Source: an uncultured Christensenellaceae bacterium
GTDB lineage: Bacteria; Bacillota; Clostridia; Christensenellales; Christensenellaceae
DNA: 5,337 nt
Reading direction: 5' to 3'
Assembly: GCA_934438035.1 (NCBI GenBank)
Contig: CAKSBK010000091.1
Span: forward strand, 1-5,337
The notes below the pieces were generated by a model. That model did not search any database and had not been told where the DNA came from. It saw only the letters and a list, made by a program, of their open reading frames with translations. The position numbers and the translations under genes were made by a program. Position 1 is the first letter of the stretch. Each line of letters opens with the position of its first letter. Shown here piece by piece: positions 1-5,337 of the stretch.

Positions 1-246
1 CATCTGAACCGTACTTACAGCGCAGAAGCCGATCCCGACCTGATTTATCTCACGGCGGGCGCGGCGGCATCTCTGACCGTCAGTCTCAACGCGATTCTGA
101 ACGCGGGGGACGAGGTCATTCTGTTAGCCCCGTTCTTTCCGGAATACCGCGTGTTTGTCGAGCGCGCGGGCGGGCGGGTACGGATCGTACAACCCGACCC
201 CGAAACCTTTCTGCCTGATTTTGAAGCGCTGGAGGCTGCGGTTACG
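1..246 (+). pseudogene. Internal fragment of a class I/II PLP-dependent aminotransferase
   Basis: Codons 1-~81 of the open frame match the large PLP domain of aspartate-aminotransferase-type enzymes. LIYLTAGAAASL (14-25) is the phosphate-binding turn region. NAGDEVILLAPFFPEY (34-49) is the conserved 'pGDEV..P.yP.Y' strand-loop. GGRVRIVQPDPETFLPDFEALEAAVT (57-82) is the strand leading to the helix that normally precedes 'TKAVIINSPNNPTG'. That asparagine-proline loop, the PLP lysine and the C-terminal domain are all missing, because the frame changes into FtsA at about base 246. The upstream part lies outside the window. Codon use differs from the rest of the window: leucine is almost all CTG/CTC and every arginine is CGN, with no AGA/AGG. 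As shown it cannot be a working aminotransferase. The family call is firm; substrate specificity cannot be read. Confidence 0.72.
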
Positions 247-1257
247 GGCTGCGAACAGCAGAGCGGAAAGCAGATTTCTAAAGCGGTGATAGGCGTTCCG
301 GGATGCTTTTGTCATCAGGTTATGAGCAAAACGGCAAGAAATTTCCCGTCAATACGCCTTGTCAGAGAAGATGTTGAGGATATGCTTAAAGAGGGCAGAC
401 CGAAAGAGATTTCTTCAGAGGGATATACTCTTATAGATGAAAGACCCATATATTTTGACGATTGCGCAGGAACAGAGACGCTTGACCCTCCTATAGGTCA
501 TAAGGTCAGGCGCTTATATATGTTCTCTTCATATATATATATAAGAAATTCGTATTTACGCTTTATAGAGGAGCTTCTTGATAAATTGAGCATAACTGCA
601 GAGTCTTACGTTATGGATCAATACGCTTTGGGGCTTCACTGCATTCCGCAAAGCGTTAGGGACGATACCGCAATATTAATAGATGTCGGTTATAACGAAA
701 CCTCCGTAAGCTGTATTATCGGCTCGGCAGTTGCGGTTACGAGGCATTTTCCGGCGGGCGGTTCATATATAACCTCTTCTTTGGAAAAAAAACTCGGAGT
801 TTCTGCGATGCTTGCGGAGAATATTAAGAGGACTTATATTTTCGGAATTTCACCTTCGAGCGGAGGAAAGCTTTTTGCGAAAGACGAGTTTGGCAGAATG
901 CATTCTCTTAATCAATTTAAGGTTGACGGTATAATGAATACGCAGGCGGACAAGCTTATTATGCATATTGAACAAATAATAAGAGAATTTACCGCAAAGA
1001 GGTTTTGCGAGCAAAGCTCGCCTGTATATATTACCGGTGCGGGATTTCTTATAAAAGGCATGGAAAGTTATATTTCTCAAAGACTCGGAAGAAAGGTGTT
1101 TTTCGTTAAAGAATATGAGAAAATGCGGCTTTCTCCAATATACAGCACCTCGCTTGCATTGCTTGACAACAGACTTAATTGGGGTTATGATTTTAATGTG
1201 GACGATGATAAAACCGCTTCGCCCGATAAAAAAGGAATTTTTAAACTATTCAGATAG
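1..1257 (+). CDS. ftsA: FtsA-like cell division protein, N-terminus replaced by an aminotransferase fragment (partial at left edge)
   Basis: The frame is open from base 1 to the TAG at 1255-1257 (418 codons). Residues ~83-418 look like FtsA, the actin-fold protein that tethers FtsZ to the membrane. AVIGVPGCF (95-103) starts the 1C/SHS2-like region, DPPIGHKVRRLYM (162-174) is the usual FtsA 'DPIG' stretch, ILIDVGYNETS (225-235) is the phosphate-2 motif, FPAGGSYIT (250-258) and LAENIKRTY (271-279) follow, and VYITGAGFLIKGME (342-355) is the adenosine motif. The tail GIFKLFR could be a short membrane-targeting amphipathic helix. Residues 1-~81 are aminotransferase, so the FtsA start and the phosphate-1 strand pair are absent. 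No true start is visible; the GTG at 151 lies inside the aminotransferase part. The stop is 15 bases before ftsZ, the classic ftsA-ftsZ order. FtsA identity of the C-terminal part is fairly sure; a real fused protein is unlikely. Confidence 0.78.
   Translation, partial: HLNRTYSAEADPDLIYLTAGAAASLTVSLNAILNAGDEVILLAPFFPEYRVFVERAGGRVRIVQPDPETFLPDFEALEAAVTGCEQQSGKQISKAVIGVPGCFCHQVMSKTARNFPSIRLVREDVEDMLKEGRPKEISSEGYTLIDERPIYFDDCAGTETLDPPIGHKVRRLYMFSSYIYIRNSYLRFIEELLDKLSITAESYVMDQYALGLHCIPQSVRDDTAILIDVGYNETSVSCIIGSAVAVTRHFPAGGSYITSSLEKKLGVSAMLAENIKRTYIFGISPSSGGKLFAKDEFGRMHSLNQFKVDGIMNTQADKLIMHIEQIIREFTAKRFCEQSSPVYITGAGFLIKGMESYISQRLGRKVFFVKEYEKMRLSPIYSTSLALLDNRLNWGYDFNVDDDKTASPDKKGIFKLFR
234..253. 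other. Chimeric junction between aminotransferase and ftsA sequence, with a 7-bp direct repeat
   Basis: Aminotransferase similarity fades after LEAAVT (codons 77-82) and FtsA similarity begins around CEQQSGK (84-90), so the join lies near bases 230-255. The heptamer GGCTGCG occurs at 234-240 and again at 247-253, bracketing the join. GC by hand count falls from about 60% in 1-240 to about 43% in 301-420, and leucine/arginine codon choice changes at the same place. The reading frame is kept across the join. The exact breakpoint cannot be fixed without the parental sequences. Confidence 0.6.
1163..1191 (+). promoter_or_regulatory. Candidate sigma-A promoter for ftsZ inside the 3' end of ftsA
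   Basis: A perfect -35 hexamer TTGACA (1163-1168) is followed by a 17-base spacer and TATGAT (1186-1191), a five-of-six match to the -10 consensus. Transcription would start near 1198, leaving a leader of about 75 bases before the ftsZ ATG at 1273. ftsZ promoters inside upstream division genes are known in other bacteria (for example within ftsA in E. coli), which makes this plausible. It also overlaps coding sequence, so chance resemblance is possible. Confidence 0.55.
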
Positions 1258-1272
1258 ATTTCGGAGGAAAAT

Positions 1273-2493
1273 ATGCCAAAAATTGAATTTGATACTAACA
1301 GCAACTTTACTAAAATAAAAGTTATCGGTGTTGGCGGCGGCGGAAATAACGCCGTTAACAGAATGGTGACTTACGGTATACAGGGTGCTGAATTTGTAGT
1401 TGTAAATACAGATAAGCAGGCGCTGTTTTTATCAAATGCTCCTCTCAAGGTTCAAATCGGCGAGAAGCTTACAAGAGGTTTAGGCTCCGGCGGAGACCCG
1501 AGTACCGGCAAAGCTGCGGCGGAGGAATCTCATGAAGAGCTTGAAAGAATTATTTCCGACGCAGAGCTTGTGTTTATTGCGTGCGGCCTCGGCGGCGGAA
1601 CGGGAACGGGCGCAGCGCCTGTGGTTGCTGAAATTGCAAAAAAAATGAACAAGCTTACGGTTGCGGTCGTAACTATGCCTTTTGCTTTTGAGGGTCCCGG
1701 AAGAATGAGAAACGCTCAAAAGGGTCTTGTTGAGCTTGAAGATAAGGTAGACAGCATTATAAAAATATACAATAACAAGTTGATTGAAATTGCGGGAAAG
1801 AATACTCCTCTTACCGAATCCTTTAAGCTTGCGGATGACGCTTTAAGGCAGGGCATTCAGGGTATTACGGAAATCATTGCAAAGCCTGCTTTAATCAACC
1901 TTGATTTTGCGGACGTTCGCTCGGTACTTCTTAAAAAAGGCTCGGCTCATATGGGCATAGGCGTAGGCAAAGGTGAGAATAAGATAGAGGATGCGGTTAA
2001 ACAGGCGATAACCTCTCCGCTTCTTGATACTAATATTTCCGGTGCGCAAGGCGCTGTTGTCAATATTACCGTTGACGGTACTACGGGAATAGGAGAGATT
2101 AACGACGGCTTTGATATAATAAGAGGTATGCTTAACGACGAAGCGGATATTTTCTTCGGCGCAGATATTGACCAAAACTTAAAAGACGAATGCTCCGTAA
2201 CAATAATCGCAACAGGTTTTGGAGAGGAAGGCGCGCAGACGGTAAAAAAACAGGAGCCTGTTTTAGAAAAGTCCGGTCCTACGATAGGACCCATCGATAA
2301 AACAAAGCGCGGCATTACGGAGAAGATAGACAGGGCGGCGGCAGAGAGCGTTACTGCAGCTACATTTAAATCCCCTGTTTTAGATGATTATCCGTCATAT
2401 GACGATGACGACGAGACGGATTTTCAGGAGCCTGTGTTTATGCAGAGAAAGCCGAGGAGAATCCATACACCCAAGCGTTACACAGAAGAATAA
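1273..2493 (+). CDS. ftsZ: Cell division GTPase FtsZ
   Basis: This complete 406-residue protein is the tubulin homologue that polymerises into the Z ring at midcell. The N-terminal Rossmann-like GTPase domain begins with KVIGVGGGGNNAVNRM (16-31) and carries the tubulin signature GGGTGTG at 107-113. The P...GPGR segment (136-144) contacts nucleotide. The T7 synergy loop is NLDFADVR (209-216), with D211 and D214 in the catalytic positions. The C-terminal domain (~220-318) ends at VTIIATGF. An acidic, variable linker follows, and the extreme C-terminus is EPVFMQRKPRRIHTPKRYTEE. Its EPVFMQRK part sits where the IP.FLR-type FtsA/SepF-binding peptide is expected, but it is followed by an extra basic tail. 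The start is fixed by GGAGG at 1263-1267, five bases before the ATG. It follows the FtsA-like gene by 15 bases, has a candidate promoter of its own at 1163-1191, and is closed by the terminator at 2502-2534. The length is in the usual range and nothing is broken. Confidence 0.98.
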   Translation: MPKIEFDTNSNFTKIKVIGVGGGGNNAVNRMVTYGIQGAEFVVVNTDKQALFLSNAPLKVQIGEKLTRGLGSGGDPSTGKAAAEESHEELERIISDAELVFIACGLGGGTGTGAAPVVAEIAKKMNKLTVAVVTMPFAFEGPGRMRNAQKGLVELEDKVDSIIKIYNNKLIEIAGKNTPLTESFKLADDALRQGIQGITEIIAKPALINLDFADVRSVLLKKGSAHMGIGVGKGENKIEDAVKQAITSPLLDTNISGAQGAVVNITVDGTTGIGEINDGFDIIRGMLNDEADIFFGADIDQNLKDECSVTIIATGFGEEGAQTVKKQEPVLEKSGPTIGPIDKTKRGITEKIDRAAAESVTAATFKSPVLDDYPSYDDDDETDFQEPVFMQRKPRRIHTPKRYTEE

Positions 2494-2501
2494 TCAAATA
2501 A

Positions 2502-2534
2502 ATTCCCTACGCATAATGCGCAGGGAATATTTTT
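2502..2534 (+). terminator. Rho-independent terminator after ftsZ
   Basis: ATTCCCT (2502-2508) pairs with AGGGAAT (2522-2528). After one A-C mismatch (2509/2521) the stem continues with CGCA/TGCG (2510-2513 with 2517-2520), leaving a 3-base loop. Five Ts (2530-2534) follow almost directly. The stem begins 8 bases after the ftsZ stop. It should end most ftsZ transcripts, leaving the ATPase downstream dependent on readthrough or an unseen promoter. Confidence 0.88.
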
Positions 2535-2538
2535 AGGA
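2535..2538 (+). promoter_or_regulatory. Weak Shine-Dalgarno (AGGA) of the P-type ATPase, abutting the terminator T-tract
   Basis: AGGA lies 7 bases before the ATG at 2546, directly after the last T of the terminator. It is shorter than the TCGGAGGAA that precedes both ftsZ (1261-1269) and tig (5011-5019), so weaker translation of the pump is inferred. It supports the ATG at 2546 as the start. Confidence 0.6.
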
Positions 2539-2545
2539 AAAATTC

Positions 2546-4912
2546 ATGACGACAGAAAATATAAAAGGCCTTTCTTCTGAGGAGGTCGTTAAAAAACAGC
2601 AGGCGGGAGAGGTGAATATTCCCACTGCCAAAGGGCAAAAATCTGTAAGAGAAATATTAAAAGACAATTTATTTACTTTTTTTAATCTGCTTAACTGTCT
2701 TATTGCGGCAGCCGTAATATTGGTGGGCTCTTATCAAAACGCTCTTTTTATATTGATAATACTTTGCAACGCTCTTATAGGAACGGTTCAGGAAATTCGT
2801 GCGAAAAAGTCTGTTGAAAAACTTACGATTTTGGCTGAGCCCATGAGTAAAGTAATAAGAGACGGAGAGTGCGCAAATATCGATATTAGAAGCATTGTTA
2901 AAGGCGATTACCTTATTTTCGAAAACGGAAACCAGATATGTGCGGACAGCGTTGTTGTTTCGGGTGAGGTGGAGGTTAACGAGGCTCTTTTAACGGGCGA
3001 GGCGGATCTTATATTTAAAAAAAAGGGAGATTTTCTGTATTCGGGTTCTGCGGTTGTTTCGGGAAACTGCATAGCTGAGGTTAAAAACGTAGGAGACGAC
3101 AACTACTGTGAGAAAATAACAGCTGAGGCTAAGAAGTTTAAAAAGCCTAAATCACATATAATGACGACGCTTAACGGCATAATAAAAACAATAAGCGTTT
3201 TTATTGTTCCGATAGGGCTTGTTCTTTTTATAAAGCAATTCTTTATTCTTCATGATTCAATTGAAGGTTCGGTAACTTCCGCGGCGGCGGCAATGATAGG
3301 AATGATTCCCGAGGGTCTTATTTTGTTGACTACTTTGGTTTTTGCGGCGTCTGTAATTCGATGTGCTAAAAGAAAGACGCTTGTAAGGGAAATGTACGGC
3401 ATTGAGCAGCTTGCAAGGGTGGACGTGCTTTGCCTTGACAAAACGGGAACCATAACCGAGGGTTCGATGACTGTGAGCGAGGTTGTCGGTTTAACAGAAA
3501 ATACCGATGTCCATGCATGCTTAAAAAAGCTTATAGGCTCGCTTGAGGACAATAATCCTACGTTTGCCGCAATGAAAAATTATACCTGCGCAGAAAAAAA
3601 TGACCATGCTCTTAGGATTATTCCCTTCAGTTCTGAAAGAAAATGGAGCGGCGCAGTTTATGAAAACGGTTTTTTGGCTATAGGAGCGCCGGAATGCGTT
3701 TTAAAAAACATACCGCAGGATATTGAAAAAAGAATAAGAAAATTTTCAGACGACGGATATAGGGTGCTTATTCTTGCGGGAAGCGGCGAACAGCCAAATG
3801 AGTTTTCTCTTCCCGAAACAGTTGCGCCGCTCGGAATTGTCGTTTTATCTGACGTAATTAAGCCCGAGGCGGCAGATACGCTTAACTTTTTTAAAGAAAA
3901 CGGAGTTAATATAAAAATAATTTCCGGAGATTCGGCTCATACCGTTTCAAGTATTGCAAGAAGAGCCGGAGTCAGCGATTGCGACAATTTTATAAATATA
4001 AACGATATTTCCGATGAAGAGCTTTATGAAATTGCAGATAAATACACTATTTTCGGCAGAGTTCTTCCCGAACAGAAAAAGAAGCTTGTTTGTGCTTTAA
4101 AGAAAAAAGGGTTAAAGACGGCAATGGTAGGGGACGGAGTGAACGACGTTCTTGCTTTAAGGGAGGCGGATTGTTCCGTTGCTATGGCGTCAGGCTCTTC
4201 GGCGGCAGGAAGCGTGGCGCAGTTTGTATTATTAGACAATAAGCTTTCTTCTCTTTATGATATCGTTATAGAGGGAAGACGTGCGGTAAATAACGTTTCG
4301 CGTTCCGCGTCGTTGTTTTTAACAAAGACTATTTATTCGTTTTTACTTTCGGCTATTTTTATGGCGCTGCCGCTTTCGTATCCTTTTAAGCCCATTCAGC
4401 TTTCGCTTATAAGTACCGTGGCGGTTGGCATTCCTTCATTTATTCTTGCTATGGAGCCGAATAAGCAGAAAATCAAAGGAGAGTTTTTGAAAAATATAAT
4501 TACCGCGGCGATTCCGTCGGCTCTTGTAATAGTAATTCACGTTATAGTTACGTCGGTTTGCGGAAGCATGTTTGCGCTTTCTCAAAGGCAGCTGTCTACT
4601 CTTGCGGTGTTTTTAACGGCTACGGTAAATATTACTTTGCTTATAAGCATATCGCGTCCGTTTAACAAATTAAGAGCGGCTTTGATTATGCTGGTGACGC
4701 TCGTTTTTGCGCTTGCATATGCGTTTTTCGGCACTACTTTCTTTATGATGGCGCCTATAGATGTTTCAATTGCGGTATTTTGGTTTATAGGTATATTATA
4801 TGGTACGCCGCTGTTCTGGCTGTTTAAAAAGCTGTCGTCTCGGATATATGATTGGGCGGAGAGCCGCTTGTCGCCGCTTTTGAAAAGACGTCGCCAAAAA
4901 AGAGAAAGCTGA
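2546..4912 (+). CDS. P-type cation-translocating ATPase, CtpE-like (calcium or other cation)
   Basis: This complete 788-residue membrane pump drives ion transport by ATP hydrolysis through an aspartyl-phosphate. Predicted segments are M1 ~41-61, M2 ~64-80, actuator domain ~95-200 with LLTGEAD (148-154), M3 ~210-232, and M4 ~245-272 with PEGL (255-258). The P/N domains follow: DKTGTITEG (298-306, phosphorylated D298), FSSERKWSG (361-369), GAPE (380-383), ISGDS (459-463) and GDGVNDVLALREAD (529-542). About six C-terminal helices (~586-608, 616-636, 650-672, 684-702, 709-730, 736-758) and a basic tail complete it. There is no N-terminal CxxC metal-binding domain, which argues against a copper/zinc P1B pump. 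PEGL, FSSxRKWSG and the VLAL version of the hinge motif recall mycobacterial CtpE, linked to Ca2+ uptake, and related Firmicutes pumps. Substrate and direction are inferred; M6 lacks the acidic ion ligand typical of SERCA-type pumps. It follows the ftsZ terminator and ends 111 bases before tig. Confidence 0.93.
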   Translation: MTTENIKGLSSEEVVKKQQAGEVNIPTAKGQKSVREILKDNLFTFFNLLNCLIAAAVILVGSYQNALFILIILCNALIGTVQEIRAKKSVEKLTILAEPMSKVIRDGECANIDIRSIVKGDYLIFENGNQICADSVVVSGEVEVNEALLTGEADLIFKKKGDFLYSGSAVVSGNCIAEVKNVGDDNYCEKITAEAKKFKKPKSHIMTTLNGIIKTISVFIVPIGLVLFIKQFFILHDSIEGSVTSAAAAMIGMIPEGLILLTTLVFAASVIRCAKRKTLVREMYGIEQLARVDVLCLDKTGTITEGSMTVSEVVGLTENTDVHACLKKLIGSLEDNNPTFAAMKNYTCAEKNDHALRIIPFSSERKWSGAVYENGFLAIGAPECVLKNIPQDIEKRIRKFSDDGYRVLILAGSGEQPNEFSLPETVAPLGIVVLSDVIKPEAADTLNFFKENGVNIKIISGDSAHTVSSIARRAGVSDCDNFININDISDEELYEIADKYTIFGRVLPEQKKKLVCALKKKGLKTAMVGDGVNDVLALREADCSVAMASGSSAAGSVAQFVLLDNKLSSLYDIVIEGRRAVNNVSRSASLFLTKTIYSFLLSAIFMALPLSYPFKPIQLSLISTVAVGIPSFILAMEPNKQKIKGEFLKNIITAAIPSALVIVIHVIVTSVCGSMFALSQRQLSTLAVFLTATVNITLLISISRPFNKLRAALIMLVTLVFALAYAFFGTTFFMMAPIDVSIAVFWFIGILYGTPLFWLFKKLSSRIYDWAESRLSPLLKRRRQKRES

Positions 4913-4920
4913 CGTTTTTT
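4883..4920 (+). terminator. Possible weak terminator overlapping the ATPase stop codon
   Basis: AAAAGACGTC (4883-4892) can pair with GACGTTTTTT (4911-4920) as ten base pairs including one G-U wobble. The 18-base loop is purine-rich, and the T-run (4915-4920) forms part of the stem rather than trailing it. The structure is AT-heavy at its base and the loop is large, so termination would probably be inefficient. An alternative is that the T-run is incidental. Confidence 0.35.
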
Positions 4921-4923
4921 CGC

Positions 4924-4952
4924 TTGAAACGGGACTTTTCGTATGATATAAT
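4924..4952 (+). promoter_or_regulatory. Strong sigma-A promoter of tig (extended -10)
   Basis: TTGAAA (4924-4929) is a five-of-six -35 match. It is followed by exactly 17 bases and a perfect TATAAT (4947-4952). TG at 4944-4945, one base before the -10, makes it an extended -10 promoter. Transcription should start near 4959, giving a leader of about 65 bases before the tig ATG. It lies in a true intergenic region and faces tig, so confidence is high. Confidence 0.88.
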
Positions 4953-4957
4953 ATCAT
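4943..4957. repeat. Perfect 7-1-7 inverted repeat covering the tig -10 element
   Basis: ATGATATAATATCAT reads as ATGATAT, one central A (4950), then the exact reverse complement ATATCAT. It contains the whole -10 hexamer and the extended TG. Its place and symmetry suit a repressor or activator operator, but AT-rich promoters produce such dyads by chance. No known regulator motif is recognised. Confidence 0.4.
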
Positions 4958-4968
4958 TTAGTTTGTTT

Positions 4969-4982
4969 AAGCAAAAGTGCTT
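4969..4982 (+). other. Small hairpin in the tig mRNA leader
   Basis: AAGCA (4969-4973) pairs with TGCTT (4978-4982) around the 4-base loop AAAG, with a possible extra U-G pair outside. It sits about 10 bases after the inferred transcript start and about 30 bases upstream of the Shine-Dalgarno. A 5'-end stabilising stem is possible. It is too small to be a riboswitch by itself. Confidence 0.3.
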
Positions 4983-5023
4983 GTAAGCGTTAGCATAATA
5001 TTTAAAATAATCGGAGGAACACT

Positions 5024-5337
5024 ATGTCTACAGTAAAAGAATTGGAAAAAAACAAGGTACAAGTCGAATTTGAAATCAGCGCCGAGGCTGTTAAAAACGC
5101 CAAGGTTGAGGCATATAATAAAAACAAGGGTAAGTTTTCCGTTCCGGGCTTCAGAAAGGGACATGCCCCCAAGGGAATGATTGAACAGTATTACGGCGAG
5201 GGCGTTTTCTTTGAAGACGCTTTTGAAATTGCTTTCCCGGACGCTTATTCCGCTGCTCTTAAAGAGAATAATATCATAGCGGTTTCCCGTCCCGAAAACG
5301 TTGACATTCTTTCAATGGATCCCTTAAAGGTTACGGC
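5024..5337 (+). CDS. tig: Trigger factor, ribosome-associated chaperone and prolyl isomerase (5' part)
   Basis: The first 104 codons are present; the gene continues past the right edge. Trigger factor docks at the ribosomal exit tunnel on protein L23 and shields nascent chains. This piece is the N-terminal ribosome-binding domain. It opens with a beta-strand STVKELEKNKVQVEFEIS and a helix AEAVKNAKVEAYNKNK. The docking loop GFRKGHAPKGMIEQYYG (42-58) carries the signature F-R-K tip (F43, R44, K45). The second helix and strand region DAFEIAFPDAYSAALKENNI (65-84) follow. The PPIase and C-terminal arm domains, normally making ~430 residues in all, are outside the window. The start is secured by TCGGAGGAA at 5011-5019 with GGAGG six bases before the ATG, and by the strong promoter at 4924-4952. 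In many Firmicutes clpP/clpX follow tig, but that cannot be seen here. Confidence 0.96.
   Translation, partial: MSTVKELEKNKVQVEFEISAEAVKNAKVEAYNKNKGKFSVPGFRKGHAPKGMIEQYYGEGVFFEDAFEIAFPDAYSAALKENNIIAVSRPENVDILSMDPLKVT

Noticed and set aside
151..1257. GTG at 151 as a genuine start of the FtsA-like gene
   Set aside because: It lies within the conserved aminotransferase segment (…PFFPEYRVFVERAGG…), has no Shine-Dalgarno, and the frame is open and family-matching upstream of it.
1115..1318. 67-codon plus-strand frame spanning the ftsA-ftsZ boundary
   Set aside because: It overlaps two real genes in another frame and its translation has no family resemblance; the boundary is fully explained by the ftsA stop and the ftsZ Shine-Dalgarno.
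1947..2315. 122-codon minus-strand open frame inside ftsZ
   Set aside because: It is wholly antisense to a conserved, intact ftsZ, has a low-complexity Ser/Pro/Ile-rich translation typical of a shadow frame, and shows no ribosome binding site logic.
2470..2545. Promoter for the ATPase upstream of the ftsZ terminator
   Set aside because: The only -35-like word (TTACAC at 2478) has no acceptable -10 at 16-18 bases, and a transcript from it would still pass through the terminator.
785..3024. Runs of eight As (785-792 and 3017-3024) as programmed frameshift sites
   Set aside because: Both encode ordinary Lys-containing stretches in intact frames, no downstream alternative frame or stimulatory structure is evident, and A-runs are common in this sequence.
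4967..5164. 65-codon minus-strand frame over the tig leader and start
   Set aside because: It runs antisense to the tig promoter region and conserved tig codons, without any start signal of its own.

Overview
The window suggests a low-to-moderate GC member of the Firmicutes, most likely an anaerobic Clostridia-type bacterium. The evidence is strong GGAGG ribosome binding sites, consensus sigma-A promoters, frequent AGA/AGG arginine and CTT leucine codons, and clostridial-looking FtsA, FtsZ and trigger factor. No lineage can be fixed more closely by eye. All genes lie on the + strand.

Layout. Bases 1-~246 encode an internal piece of a class I/II PLP-dependent aminotransferase, at about 60% GC (hand count of 1-240). 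Around 234-253 this changes, in frame, into a cell-division protein FtsA homologue whose N-terminus is missing; GC falls to about 43% (hand count of 301-420). The whole 1-1257 frame stays open, but it reads like two unrelated proteins joined together. An assembly chimera is the simplest explanation and a real recombination the alternative. The FtsA-like frame ends at 1257. A complete ftsZ (1273-2493) follows, with a strong SD and a near-consensus promoter inside the end of ftsA. An intrinsic terminator (2502-2534) closes ftsZ.

Only 11 bases after the terminator comes a complete 788-residue P-type cation ATPase (2546-4912). It resembles the CtpE-like branch (PEGL in M4, FSSERKWSG, GDGVNDVLALREAD). 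A 111-base intergenic region holds a weak candidate terminator and a consensus extended -10 promoter with a perfect dyad over the -10. The promoter drives tig (trigger factor), which runs off the end of the window with its first 104 codons present.

How they fit together. FtsA and FtsZ are the membrane anchor and the polymerising GTPase of the Z ring. The ATPase is a membrane ion pump with no obvious functional tie to division. Trigger factor is the ribosome-bound chaperone. The two promoters and the terminator suggest at least two transcription units, ftsA-ftsZ(-ATPase by readthrough) and tig. I found no phage, IS, CRISPR or RNA gene and no evidence of a new system. The most unusual feature is the chimeric left end.
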